Below are positions 15,746 through 23,897 of a DNA stretch of 64,000 nt, piece after piece (within the stretch, counting starts at the first letter, position 1; each line of letters begins with the position of its first letter). Under the pieces are notes generated by a model. The model was not told where the DNA came from and searched no databases. It was given only the letters and a program-made list of their open reading frames with translations. Source of the DNA: Ideonella paludis (GTDB lineage Bacteria > Pseudomonadota > Gammaproteobacteria > Burkholderiales > Burkholderiaceae_C); assembly GCF_018069865.1 (NCBI RefSeq), contig NZ_JAGQDG010000006.1:1-64000 (forward strand), written 5' to 3'. The position numbers were made by a program, and so were the translations under genes.

Positions 15746-16369
15746 TTAGACGGCAGCCAAGCTCAGCGCAATGGGCTGGTACTTGCCGTTGTCGTCGCGT
15801 TCGTAGAAGCGGATGTATGCGGTGGTGCTCACGGCCTTGCAGGCGTCGCTGATGAGGTTCATCGCGCGCTGCCACTGCTCGTCTTCGATCTTCAAGCTGC
15901 GCAGGCCCAGCACGCGGGCGGTGCTGATGTTGCCGGCCTTGTCGACCTGGAATGCCTGCTGCACCAGGGCCTGGATGTTCTTGTTCGCGCCCTTGCTCCA
16001 GGCGTGCACGCACTCGTCGATGATCTGCTTGGCCACTTGCAGGCGCTCGTCGAACATGAGCTGGTCTTGCATGGCGCGCTCAACCTTGAAGCGGGCGTCG
16101 AAGCTGGTCAGGCTGATGTTGCCCTTCTTGCCGCCCCATGTCACACCATGCTCGGCGGCGCTGGCGGTCACAAAGTCTTCCACCTCGCCCATGGCCAGCA
16201 GCTTGAACTGGCCCAGCGTCACTTCCAGCTCGCGGGCGGCCTTGATGAGCTTGCGCACGGTCTTGTCGCGGGCCTTGTCTACGGGCTTGACCTTGTCGGC
16301 CGGGATCAGGTTGCCGTTGCCGTCTTCCCAGTAGCCAGCGGGCACGGTGCGGGGGGTTGTTTCACTCAT
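15746..16369 (-). CDS. DUF3164 family phage protein
   Basis: A 207-residue protein. VPAGYWEDGNGNLIPADKVK at the N-terminus and WGGKKGNISLTSFDARFKVE in the middle are hallmarks of DUF3164, a family found in the early regions of Mu-like phages. The function is unknown; a DNA-related role (sulfate/DUF3164 genes near recombination functions) is only inferred from context. It overlaps the upstream gene by 8 nt and is followed by a terminator. Confidence 0.8.
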   Translation of the reverse strand: MSETTPRTVPAGYWEDGNGNLIPADKVKPVDKARDKTVRKLIKAARELEVTLGQFKLLAMGEVEDFVTASAAEHGVTWGGKKGNISLTSFDARFKVERAMQDQLMFDERLQVAKQIIDECVHAWSKGANKNIQALVQQAFQVDKAGNISTARVLGLRSLKIEDEQWQRAMNLISDACKAVSTTAYIRFYERDDNGKYQPIALSLAAV

Positions 16370-17093
16370 GGTTGTTCGCTCCTTCAGCGGTGGTGGTTGC
16401 AGGTTGCTCTGTAGTGCCGCCCTGGCGCTGGGCAAGGGTGGCTTCAATCTCGGCGCGCAGCTTCAGCGCGGCGCGGCTGGGGCCGGTGTAGGCCGGTGGT
16501 GGGGGTTGGGTCAGCGGCAGCGGTGCGGCCGCAGGCAGCTTGCCGCCCAGCACTGCCGCCTGGGTCACCGCCTGGGCCACCACTTGGGCCACGCTGGTGG
16601 CGCCTGGGTCGCGCCAGCCAGCAGCGCGGCGGTTTTGGCGCTCGGCCTCGGCGCGGCCTTCGGCGTCGCGCTCATGGCGGTCCACCATGCGCACGATCAC
16701 TTCGTATAGGTAGGCGTTGCCGTCAAGGGGCAGTTGCAAGGTGCCTTTGTCTTTGGCCTCGTGCACTGCGGCCAGGGCCATGCGCCAGGTCTCGTGCCCG
16801 GCCTGCCAGTCGCGCCCCTTGCGGGTGATGGCACCGCGCTTGATGTCGGGCACCAGCTCGGCCAGCAGGGCGGCCACGCGGCTCATGCGCAGGCGCTGCT
16901 TGGCCGGCTTGTGCAAGCGCAGGTAGCGCACCACGTCGCCGCCCAGGGGCAGGCTGGTGGTCAGCACATCGGCGATCAGGCGGCGGGTGTCGGCGTCGTC
17001 GATCATGCGGCCCAGCAGGCCGTCCAGGCTCTCTTCAGCACCGCAGGCGGGGCACACGTTCACCAGCTCGGCGCTTGTGTTCGTCACAGCCAT
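16362..17093 (-). CDS. hypothetical early phage protein with N-terminal zinc-knuckle-like motif, 243 aa
   Basis: Starts MAVTNTSAELVNVCPACGAE. One CxxC pair is visible near the start, then a helical domain (RMIDDADTRRLIADVLTT, LRLHKPAKQRLRMSRVAALL) and a Pro/Ala-rich tail ending in a coiled helix. BcepMu-like early regions carry similar proteins between the transposition genes and DUF3164. A nucleic-acid-binding role is plausible but not shown. ATG 17093 overlaps the preceding gene by 10 nt; the longer ORF start at 17282 runs through other genes. Confidence 0.55.
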   Translation of the reverse strand: MAVTNTSAELVNVCPACGAEESLDGLLGRMIDDADTRRLIADVLTTSLPLGGDVVRYLRLHKPAKQRLRMSRVAALLAELVPDIKRGAITRKGRDWQAGHETWRMALAAVHEAKDKGTLQLPLDGNAYLYEVIVRMVDRHERDAEGRAEAERQNRRAAGWRDPGATSVAQVVAQAVTQAAVLGGKLPAAAPLPLTQPPPPAYTGPSRAALKLRAEIEATLAQRQGGTTEQPATTTAEGANNHE

Positions 17094-17320
17094 GGCGTAG
17101 CCCCCTTCAGGTAGCGCCACAGGGCACGCGCCAAGCGGCGGGTGTTGCGGCGCAGCTCGCGGGGCCAGCGCCGGCCGGTGCGGGCGGTGTAGGGGCCGTC
17201 GATCACGCCAGGGGCAAAGGGCCGTTGCAGGCGCATCACATGCTGGCCGCTGATGGCGGGGCAGTGGCCGCCCTTCTCGCACAGGCCGTCGCAGCAGGTG
17301 CGGTCGTCAGGCTTGCGCAT
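17084..17320 (-). CDS. hypothetical Cys-rich small early phage protein, 78 aa
   Basis: Starts MRKPDDRTCCDGLCEKGGHC; four cysteines and a histidine cluster in the first 20 residues, a possible metal site. The C-terminus is Arg-rich (RRWPRELRRNTRRLARALWR), suggesting nucleic-acid contact. It overlaps both neighbours. Family not recognised. Confidence 0.5.
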   Translation of the reverse strand: MRKPDDRTCCDGLCEKGGHCPAISGQHVMRLQRPFAPGVIDGPYTARTGRRWPRELRRNTRRLARALWRYLKGATPWL

Positions 17321-17510
17321 GGTCTGCCTCCTTGGCCTGCAAGGGCTGCACTTCCACGCGGGCCAGGTTGTTGGCGCCCCAGCGCTCGATGGCGGCGTCG
17401 TAGGCGTCAAAGGTGGTGGGCACGGTCATCTCCACCTCAAAGCGGCGGTTGTCAACGGTGCGCACCTGCAGCAGCACGCGGCGGGGGGTGGCTTGTGGGG
17501 CGGTGTTCAT
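17307..17510 (-). CDS. hypothetical small early phage protein, 67 aa
   Basis: Starts MNTAPQATPRRVLLQVRTVD. It is a compact alpha/beta-like sequence (RFEVEMTVPTTFDAYDAAIE, ARVEVQPLQAKE). ATG 17510 overlaps the MuB-like stop by 4 nt, and its end overlaps the next gene, so it is translationally coupled in the transposition operon. Function unknown. Confidence 0.5.
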   Translation of the reverse strand: MNTAPQATPRRVLLQVRTVDNRRFEVEMTVPTTFDAYDAAIERWGANNLARVEVQPLQAKEADHAQA

Positions 17511-18529
17511 GCGGCCCTCCCGGCTTTGGCGGCTTGGCTCAGGGGGCGCATGAAGAGCACCTTGGTGGCTACGGCCTCCACAAGCTGGGCGCTCAGGGCC
17601 TTGCCGCTGCCGTAGTCCTTGATGGCGGGCACAAGGCTTTCCATCAGCATGCGGGCGCTGCCGGCGCAATAGGCCCACAGGGTGTCCAGCACGTCGTCGG
17701 GCACGTCGCCAAACTCGGCCAGGGCTTCGGTGGCCATGGCGTCGGCGTCATCGCGGGTGATGCACTTCACGGTTTCGGGCCACATGCTCACGCGGCTGCG
17801 AATCTGGTCAAACTGGCCGGTCTCGGGCTTGAGCAGCTGCATCAGCTTCTCGGTGCCCACCAGCACGGTGCCGATTTCGGCTTTGTCGCGGATGCGGCGC
17901 ACGTAGTGCAGCGCGGTGTCGTTCAGGCTCTCGGCCTCGTCAACGATCAGCAAGTAGTGAGTGTCCTTGAGCGCCTTCACCACGTTGTTGAACATTTGGT
18001 CAACGCTGATGGCGGTGGGGATGCCCAACTGGCCGTGCAGCTCCAGCAGCAGGCTCTTGGCTGTCATGCGGGGGTTGCTCTCGATCAGCAGGGTCTGGGG
18101 CTTCTCGCGCCAGTACTCTTTGAGCGTGCGGGTCTTGCCCACGCCCACGCGGCCACACACCACGCCAAAGTTGGCGTGCTTGCGGGTGCGGTCGCACACC
18201 ACAAAAACCAGCTTGTGCACGCTGCCCTTCACATAGCCCGGCGTGCCGTCGCCCAGGCGCTCGGCCTCCAGGTGCACGATGGCCAGCATCTCGGCCAAGT
18301 AGCTGCTGGGGCTGCTGGGGTACTTCTGGTTCAGCACCTGGCTCACGGTGCTGCTGCTGATCTTGGTCTTCTTGGCCAGCCAGCTGCGCGGCAGGTCGCG
18401 GGCTTGCAGCCAGGCGATGATCTCTTTGGCGGCGGCGCGGTCTTGCTCCGAGTAGAAGCTCGGGGCCGGGCACACAAGGTCGGTGCCCGCAACAGCGATT
18501 TGGACGGGGTTATCGGCGGGGTTGCTCAT
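17507..18529 (-). CDS. MuB-like transposition AAA+ ATPase
   Basis: A 340-residue protein. The N-terminal ~85 residues form a helix-turn-helix (WLAKKTKISSSTVSQVLNQK), as in MuB. The AAA+ part follows with Walker A GRVGVGKT (126-133) and Walker B LLIVDEAE (about 193-200). The protein would choose target DNA and activate the transposase, giving target immunity and replicative transposition. Its ATG overlaps the transposase stop as TGATG, so the two are made together. Confidence 0.92.
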   Translation of the reverse strand: MSNPADNPVQIAVAGTDLVCPAPSFYSEQDRAAAKEIIAWLQARDLPRSWLAKKTKISSSTVSQVLNQKYPSSPSSYLAEMLAIVHLEAERLGDGTPGYVKGSVHKLVFVVCDRTRKHANFGVVCGRVGVGKTRTLKEYWREKPQTLLIESNPRMTAKSLLLELHGQLGIPTAISVDQMFNNVVKALKDTHYLLIVDEAESLNDTALHYVRRIRDKAEIGTVLVGTEKLMQLLKPETGQFDQIRSRVSMWPETVKCITRDDADAMATEALAEFGDVPDDVLDTLWAYCAGSARMLMESLVPAIKDYGSGKALSAQLVEAVATKVLFMRPLSQAAKAGRAA

Positions 18530-20217
18530 CAGTCATTCCTCCAGGACAGGACGTCGATATCGATCACATTCGCGCCGCTGTTGGGCAGCGCGGGCTTAGG
18601 CGTGGCGGTTGTGGTGTTGGTGGGCTCGGCGGGGGGCAGCGCGGCGCGCTCCAGGTCTTCAATGGCCGCGACCTGGTCGGCGGTGGTGATGGCGTCCGCA
18701 CGGCGGGCCTGGGCCTCTTCGTAGTGGCGCTCCAGGCGCTTGAGCTGGCCCTGCAGGCGCTTGTCGCGCTGCTCTTCAATGCGGCTTGTTGGCAGCACGC
18801 CGATGGTGTTGACCAGGCGGGCTTCGCACACCAAGCGGCCCTTGGTGTCTTGCACCCACACGGTTTTGTCGTTGTGGATGTCGTACTCCACCACCAGCTT
18901 CTTGCCGTCGTACAAGGCCAGGGCCTCGTGGAAGTAAAAGCGGTTGTGGATACGCACGGTCTGCCGCTGCACGGTGGCCTCTTTGCTGGGGCGCATCACT
19001 GCGCCAGCGTCCACCCCCAGGGGCACGGGCACCAGCTCTGCCCACACCTGGGCCGGGGTGCGCCCGCCCAGGCTGTCCATGGGCTCGTTGTGGTACTGGT
19101 CGAGGAAGGCGCGGAAGCTCTCCACGTACTGCGCAAAGCTGGGCAATGTGCGCTTGCCGCTGGCCAGCTCGGCGCTCAGGCGGCGGTTGATCTCGGGCGC
19201 CATGTCGTCGCCGCAATAGACCAAGCCATCAGCAAAGAACTTGTCGTGCTTGTCGCGGGCGGTGCGGAACCACCGCTCGATCCAGCCCTTGCCGTGCGGG
19301 TTGCCGGGCAGCGCACCGATGACGGCAATGCTGAACTTGCTGTACCAGCCCGTGGCTTCATCCGTCAGCATCTTGTTGCGGTAGCCAGCGCCTCGGTCGA
19401 TGTAGAGCCATGCGGGCACGTGGTCGTTGCTGACCATGGCGTGGCTCAGGGCAAACATGGTGGAGAGGCCCGACTCACTCTCGGTGAAGTACCAGCCCGC
19501 CACGTACTTGCTCTTGATGTCGATGAAGGCGGTCAGCTCAGGCCGGAAGGGCTTGCCGGTGTTGGGGTGGGCCACGTAGCAGTCCACGGTGTGGCCGTCA
19601 CCGGCCAAGATTTCGCCCACCAGCACTTCGTCCAGGTTGCGGCGCTGGTAGCCCTGGCGTGTCAGCTTGTGCAGGTGCTTGCCAATGCGGGCGGGGCTGT
19701 TCTCGCCCAAGGTGGCGGGCAGGGCCTTCAGGTAGCGCTTCACGCGGCTCTCTGTGGCCTCGGGGTGCCCCTCTTGGCGCAGGCGCCAGGCCACGTCGGC
19801 AAAGCCGGGCTTGCTGGGTTGGTTGTAGATGGCCACGGCCCGCGCTTCCCAGCCGTAGTCCTTGCGCACGCGGCCGGTGTGGGCGGGCAGCAGCGCGGCC
19901 TTGCCGCCGCTGATGTAGGCGCGCAGGTAGCGCTTGAGGGTGCTCTCTGAGCCGTCAGCCCCCAGGGCCTTCAGCACGTGGGCGGTGTTGGGGTCGAGCA
20001 GGCCGCCCTCGGCGCGGGCCAGGAACAGGCGCACGGCGTTGTTCTGGCTCACGCCGGTTTCCACCATCTTGGCCAGCGGGGCCACGATGGCGGCGCGCAG
20101 CTCGGCGGTGCGGCGCTTGTCCTCTGTGGCGGCGGCCCATGGGTCCGCAGTCAGTGCGGCGGGCAGGTCGCTCATATGACGGACGTTTGCGTTGACGAGT
20201 TTGAGTAGGGCGCCCAT
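18529..20217 (-). CDS. MuA-like DDE transposase
   Basis: A 562-residue protein. Helical DNA-binding segments at the N-terminus are followed by an integrase/rve-type core with D207 (ILAGDGHT), D274 (LYIDRGAGYR) and E314 (GKGWIERWF). A Mu-transposase C-terminal beta-barrel-like part and an Arg-rich coil follow. It would cut and join phage ends during integration and replication. ATG 20217 gives an N-terminus MGALLKLVNANVRHM; ATG 20175 (MSDLPAALTADPW) is a plausible alternative. Leftward orientation, divergent from the repressor, matches BcepMu rather than Mu. Confidence 0.95.
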   Translation of the reverse strand: MGALLKLVNANVRHMSDLPAALTADPWAAATEDKRRTAELRAAIVAPLAKMVETGVSQNNAVRLFLARAEGGLLDPNTAHVLKALGADGSESTLKRYLRAYISGGKAALLPAHTGRVRKDYGWEARAVAIYNQPSKPGFADVAWRLRQEGHPEATESRVKRYLKALPATLGENSPARIGKHLHKLTRQGYQRRNLDEVLVGEILAGDGHTVDCYVAHPNTGKPFRPELTAFIDIKSKYVAGWYFTESESGLSTMFALSHAMVSNDHVPAWLYIDRGAGYRNKMLTDEATGWYSKFSIAVIGALPGNPHGKGWIERWFRTARDKHDKFFADGLVYCGDDMAPEINRRLSAELASGKRTLPSFAQYVESFRAFLDQYHNEPMDSLGGRTPAQVWAELVPVPLGVDAGAVMRPSKEATVQRQTVRIHNRFYFHEALALYDGKKLVVEYDIHNDKTVWVQDTKGRLVCEARLVNTIGVLPTSRIEEQRDKRLQGQLKRLERHYEEAQARRADAITTADQVAAIEDLERAALPPAEPTNTTTATPKPALPNSGANVIDIDVLSWRND

Positions 20218-20269
20218 GGCAGGTGTTGTGTGTGTGTTGGGGGCGGCGTAGGGGATGGGCCTCTGGGGC

Positions 20270-20560
20270 TTACCAGGGGCGGCGCGGCAGCGGCGCGGGG
20301 CAAGTCACGGCAGGCGGGCGGCGCACTTGGGCGAAGACGTCGTACAGGCGGGGCCAGTCGGTGTAGTCGGCCAGGTCGGCGTCGTCGGGCACCAGCAGGG
20401 CCTGGCGCACGGTGTCCACGGCGAACATCTCCACCACGCCCCGGTGCGCGTCGCGCACCTCCAGGAGCGAGCCTTTGATCTCAGCCGTCACCTTGGGAGA
20501 CCCCCCCATTCGGGGGAGGCGGTGTTGCTGGCCGGTGTGCAGGGTGATGAGGGCGTGCAT
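20270..20560 (-). CDS. hypothetical early phage protein, 96 aa
   Basis: Starts MHALITLHTGQQHRLPRMGG, then SLLEVRDAHRGVVEMFAVD, and ends Pro/Arg-rich. It precedes the transposase gene by 52 nt. No known domain is recognised. ATG 20560 is chosen because the longer ORF start lies in the upstream gene and adds Pro/Arg filler. Confidence 0.45.
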   Translation of the reverse strand: MHALITLHTGQQHRLPRMGGSPKVTAEIKGSLLEVRDAHRGVVEMFAVDTVRQALLVPDDADLADYTDWPRLYDVFAQVRRPPAVTCPAPLPRRPW

Positions 20561-20576
20561 GGGGGTGGGCTCCTGC

Positions 20577-21617
20577 TCAGGCCTTGCCGGGCGCCTTGGG
20601 GGCGTTGGTGGGGCGGCCACGGCCGCGCGGGCGCTCTTGCTCGCGCTGGTGGGCGCGGAGGTCTTGTTCGTAGGTGTGGGTCTGGGCCAGCACCTTCCAG
20701 GCGTCAGCGCACTCGGCCAGCTCCTGCTGGGTGAGGTAGCTGCTAGGCACCGGCTCTGGGCGGTCGCCGTCTGGCAGCAGGCCCACGTACTTGCGCAGCA
20801 CGCCGTCGATCTGCAGGCGCAGGGCTGTCAGCCCGCTCACCGCCAGGCGCACAGTGCCGTCCACCCAGTCGTGGGCGGGGCCGCCGATCATCATGGCCAG
20901 CTCGGGGCCGATGGCCTCCACGCTCTTGAGCGCAAGGTCTACCTTGCCGGTGTTGGCCACAAACTCAGCCCGCAGGTCTGCCACGGCCACGGGCACCGCG
21001 TCTTCGCGCTCCACCGGGGTCTTGGCCAGCTTCTTCTTCAGGCCGGTGGCCTCGGCCTCGGCGGCGTCGCGTTGGGCCTGGGTGTCGGCGATCTCGGCTT
21101 CCAGGTCACGCAGGCGGGCGCGGAGGTCACGCACGCTCAGGGTGCTGATGTCGATGTCGCCGTCTTCCAGCATCTGGTCGACGACTTCGGGGCTCGCATT
21201 GCCCAAGGCCAGCACCTTGCTCTTGCCCAGGCTCAGCACCTGGTCGCGCTGGTCTTCAGGCAGGCGGGCGGCCAGGGCGGCGCCGTTCATGAGGGAGTAG
21301 GCGCGCTGCTTGTGCATGCCCCGCTCAGCCAGCAACTGCAGGAACTGCTCTTGCGACACGTCGCGCTTCAGGCTGGCAAGCAGGAGGCCGGCTTCGACAA
21401 GGCTGCGAGTGGCGCTGTTGTAGGCCACAACGGCGCGCTCGGCGCGCACATCGGGGGCGACGGTCAGGTCAAGGCCCAGGAAGTCGGCCAGGGCGGCGTC
21501 AGCCTCGCCAAAGGCGGCGCGGTCGCTCAACACCTCAATTTCTCCAGTCCGCACGTGCGGACTGGCTCCCTTTGCGGGCTCGATGACTTCGGCGGCGGGG
21601 GTGGCTTTCTTGCTCAT
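20577..21617 (-). CDS. early phage protein with helix-turn-helix and coiled coil (ParB/DUF3102-like architecture)
   Basis: A 346-residue protein. Residues ~80-135 read ERAVVAYNSATRSLVEAGLL, LKRDVSQEQFLQLLAERGMH and KQRAYSLMNGAALAARLP, resembling DUF3102 or KorB/ParB-type DNA-binding regions. A long coiled coil (DLRARLRDLEAEIADTQAQR) and a basic tail (RPRGRGRPTNAP) follow. BcepMu-like phages have such a gene early in the transposition operon. A 22-bp perfect palindrome lies within codons ~18-25 (21544-21565) and could be its own target. The functional call is inference. Confidence 0.5.
   Translation of the reverse strand: MSKKATPAAEVIEPAKGASPHVRTGEIEVLSDRAAFGEADAALADFLGLDLTVAPDVRAERAVVAYNSATRSLVEAGLLLASLKRDVSQEQFLQLLAERGMHKQRAYSLMNGAALAARLPEDQRDQVLSLGKSKVLALGNASPEVVDQMLEDGDIDISTLSVRDLRARLRDLEAEIADTQAQRDAAEAEATGLKKKLAKTPVEREDAVPVAVADLRAEFVANTGKVDLALKSVEAIGPELAMMIGGPAHDWVDGTVRLAVSGLTALRLQIDGVLRKYVGLLPDGDRPEPVPSSYLTQQELAECADAWKVLAQTHTYEQDLRAHQREQERPRGRGRPTNAPKAPGKA
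21544..21565. repeat. 22-bp perfect palindrome inside an early gene
   Basis: Arms CCAGTCCGCAC (21544-21554) and GTGCGGACTGG (21555-21565) are exact complements with no loop. It lies about 55-75 nt into the 346-codon early gene. A long gapless palindrome in coding DNA is unusual and looks like a dimer-binding or centromere-type site. Confidence 0.7.
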
Positions 21618-21633
21618 GGCGTGGCTTTCGTGT

Positions 21634-21921
21634 TCAGTGGACGGTGGCGCCGCAGGCGTCGGCCTGGGCTTGCAGGGAGGCGATCTCTTCAGGGCTGGTG
21701 GCGGGCAGCTCGTTGCTCATCAGCACCAGGCGGGTCAGCACCAGGGCCATATCAGCGGGCGGCACGGTGGCCAGCAGCGCGGCGCACATGTCGTGCACCT
21801 CTTGCGGGCTCAGCTGGCCCGCAAAGGCGAGCTGCAGGCAGGTTTGGCTGTCGGTGCTCAACAGGCTGTAGGCGCGGGTGATGGCCAGCACCAGGGCGGC
21901 GGGGTCTTGGGGGCGGCTCAT
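21634..21921 (-). CDS. hypothetical early phage protein, 95 aa
   Basis: Starts MSRPQDPAALVLAITRAYSL. It is a mostly helical protein (DSQTCLQLAFAGQLSPQEVH, ALLATVPPADMALVLTRLVL). ATG 21921 overlaps the stop of the gp16-like gene (ATGA), making it the second gene of the early operon. Family not recognised. Confidence 0.5.
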   Translation of the reverse strand: MSRPQDPAALVLAITRAYSLLSTDSQTCLQLAFAGQLSPQEVHDMCAALLATVPPADMALVLTRLVLMSNELPATSPEEIASLQAQADACGATVH

Positions 21922-22157
21922 CGCTTCATCCCCAGGGCAATGGCGATGCGGTGGCCCATGCCGTAGGTGCCACGGTTGACGCCGCGCACGACTTGGCTCA
22001 CGGTGGCGTAGGGGTAGCCGTTTGCCTCGGCCCATGCCTTGAGCGTGGTGCCGCGCTCGTGCAAACGGGTCTTGGCCTCTTCAGCGGTCAACAGTGCGCC
22101 GCTGGTTTGGGGCTTGGCAGGCTGGCGGGCCTTGGGGGCTTTGGCCGGGGTGCTCAT
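21918..22157 (-). CDS. BcepMu gp16-family DNA-binding protein (early operon first gene)
   Basis: A 79-residue protein. LLTAEEAKTRLHERGTTLKA, WAEANGYPYATVSQVVRGVN and GTYGMGHRIAIALGMK form the pattern I recall for the BcepMu gp16 phage-associated family, a small helix-turn-helix protein with a Ner/Cro-like role. It is the first gene leftward from the switch region, divergent from the repressor, exactly where such a regulator is expected. Likely function: repress or tune the early promoter and the repressor promoter during lytic growth. Confidence 0.75.
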   Translation of the reverse strand: MSTPAKAPKARQPAKPQTSGALLTAEEAKTRLHERGTTLKAWAEANGYPYATVSQVVRGVNRGTYGMGHRIAIALGMKR

Positions 22158-22367
22158 ATGCGATCAATCTCCGGTGGTTGGTTGTTCGATTCGGAGCGAA
22201 TCATAACGCTCGATTTCGATCAACGCAAGCGCTAATTAATCGCATGCGAGTAAGACGACGCCCGAAACCGATCAAGCCCTCTTTCAGGTGCAAGCCGGGG
22301 GCTATCCGTTACCGGGTAAAGGCGGGACAATTCACTACGAATCGTGTTGTTTTGCGATCAAGGTTTT
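22158..22367. promoter_or_regulatory. prophage genetic switch region with repeated candidate operators
   Basis: The 210 bp lie between divergent early and repressor genes. Four same-direction copies of CGATCAA occur at 22161, 22217, 22269 and 22355. A perfect inverted repeat GATTCG-GAG-CGAATC lies at 22188-22202. AT-rich TAATTAAT-type sequence near 22232 may hold promoter elements. These are the only plausible operators for the LexA-like repressor and the gp16-like protein. Confidence 0.6.
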
Positions 22368-23081
22368 ATGCACGCCCTCTCGACTTCAAGCACCCCGGAC
22401 AGCGCGGCCGACAGCACGGCCATGGCGGAGCGTGTCCGTTCTGTGTTGCTCGATAGCGGGCTAGATGGCACCGTTTTTGCCGCGCGCTTGGGTGTGCCCT
22501 ACAGCACCATGCGGGCCTATCTAAGCGGCGCTCGGGCGCCGAGCATCGAGTTCGTCACAGCGGCATGGCGCCATATGGGCGTGAACACGACTTGGCTGTT
22601 GACCGGCGAAGGCGCAATGAAGGCTGAAGAGGCACCCGCGCCCAGCAGCCACATGGCTGAAGCGTTTGTCTCTGTGCCCTTGCTGCCGGTGACGGCAAGC
22701 GCCGGCCCGGGCGTCGTCAACGAGCCCGCCGCGCAGTACCTCGTGCCGGGCTTGGCGTTTAGTCGCGACTGGATCAGCTCGCGGCGGCTGAACCCTCAAA
22801 ACCTGCGAGTGATCGAGGTACGCGGTGCCAGCATGGAGGGCGTGCTTTCTGATGGCGACAAGGTGCTGATCGACATGAGCGACACGGCCCCCAAAAGCGG
22901 CTTTGTCTATGTCTTACGCCAGGGCGATGAGCTGCTGGTCAAGTACTGCCAGCTCCTGCCTGGCGGCTTGCTGCGGGTGAGCAGCGCAAACCCCACCTAC
23001 GCTCCGTATGACGTAGACCTGGCCAAGACGCCAGATGTCCAGATCGTCGGGCGTGTGGTGGCTTCAATGCACGAGTGGTGA
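22368..23081 (+). CDS. LexA/S24-type prophage repressor
   Basis: A 237-residue protein. The N-terminal HTH (TVFAARLGVPYSTMRAYLSG, about residues 35-54) is followed by a Pro/Ala linker and an S24 peptidase domain. Ser155 (RGASMEG) and Lys192 (ELLVKYC) form the expected dyad, and an Ala112-Gly113 bond (TASAGPG) is a candidate self-cleavage site. The layout predicts SOS-linked induction, unlike Mu c repressor but like many Mu-like phages. ATG 22368 is preferred; a GTG at 22344 is possible. Confidence 0.88.
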   Translation: MHALSTSSTPDSAADSTAMAERVRSVLLDSGLDGTVFAARLGVPYSTMRAYLSGARAPSIEFVTAAWRHMGVNTTWLLTGEGAMKAEEAPAPSSHMAEAFVSVPLLPVTASAGPGVVNEPAAQYLVPGLAFSRDWISSRRLNPQNLRVIEVRGASMEGVLSDGDKVLIDMSDTAPKSGFVYVLRQGDELLVKYCQLLPGGLLRVSSANPTYAPYDVDLAKTPDVQIVGRVVASMHEW

Positions 23082-23100
23082 AGAGCCACGGGGAGGTTGA

Positions 23101-23700
23101 ATGTTTGGGTACACCTTATCGAGAACCGGATGGGTCGTTCTTTGGGTCTTGTCGCTGCTGTTCACTTGGCAAGTCGCTCGGTCTACGGCACCGGCGGCAA
23201 TAAAGCCGGGGCCTGAGCGCGTCATGGAACAGCGGCCACCGTCGGCAGGCATCGTCCCGCCTCCTAAGCCTACGCGCGCCCATAACTACGACTCGCAAGA
23301 CGGTATCGCCTACGGCTACACGGCGGTCATCAGTCAGAAGCAACGAGAAGAGGGCCGAGCCGCCGCCAACGTGCTCATGTTCAAGTACGCGGGCAGCAAG
23401 AACGGAAGGCACCAGATTCACAGCAGGGATGGTGACTCCCTGGCCGCATATGAGTGCTCCGCGCCTTGTGACGTGATCAAGGTCATGCAGGTCACTGATG
23501 CGGACTACCTACGCAACAAGGTTTTCACCGAGCACATCCGTGCGGAGCCAAACGCCATTGCATCACTTGCGCTCGACGACGCTATCAAGGGCAAGCTCAA
23601 AGAGTATGCCGAGTACCACGGGGACATGATGGTCGGTGTTTGGGTTGATGAGGTTAAGGGCATCCAGCGGACCAAGCTTGGCCCGCGACCAAAGCTATGA
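23101..23700 (+). CDS. membrane-anchored hypothetical protein (possible lysogeny accessory gene)
   Basis: A 199-residue protein. One N-terminal membrane segment (GWVVLWVLSLLFTWQVA, about residues 10-26) is followed by a Pro-rich linker and a periplasmic-looking domain with two cysteines (YECSAPCDVI). It follows the repressor by 19 nt on the same strand, so it may be expressed in the lysogen, as phage exclusion or conversion genes often are. Its end overlaps the next small gene (ATGA). No family recognised. Confidence 0.55.
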   Translation: MFGYTLSRTGWVVLWVLSLLFTWQVARSTAPAAIKPGPERVMEQRPPSAGIVPPPKPTRAHNYDSQDGIAYGYTAVISQKQREEGRAAANVLMFKYAGSKNGRHQIHSRDGDSLAAYECSAPCDVIKVMQVTDADYLRNKVFTEHIRAEPNAIASLALDDAIKGKLKEYAEYHGDMMVGVWVDEVKGIQRTKLGPRPKL

Positions 23701-23897
23701 GCGCCGCCCCCTGCTGGCACTGCATCAGCTGGGGCGGCTGGGCCTGGGGCGGCCCGCACAGCTTTTGCCGCGACCCGCGCTGCCCCAAGGTGCAGGCGTC
23801 GCCCGCAACGGGCTGCTGCAGCTTTGAGCGGGCGCCCGGTGTAGACGACGAGGCCGGGCCGCCGCCTTACCCGCCGCCCGCCGAGCTCAACCCTTGA
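23697..23897 (+). CDS. small Cys-rich protein, 66 aa
   Basis: Starts MSAAPCWHCISWGGWAWGGP, with six cysteines (CxxC, C, C, CC) and Trp/Gly-rich text, then a Pro-rich tail. It is coupled to the preceding gene by an ATGA overlap and converges with the formyltransferase gene, overlapping its 3' end by 11 nt. The Cys pattern suggests a metal site. Function unknown. Confidence 0.5.
   Translation: MSAAPCWHCISWGGWAWGGPHSFCRDPRCPKVQASPATGCCSFERAPGVDDEAGPPPYPPPAELNP

Noticed and set aside
20500-20530. C-run/G-run near 20504-20520 as a terminator
   Set aside because: CCCCCCCATTCGGGGGAGG can form a small stem, but it lies inside the 96-codon gene and lacks a T-run.
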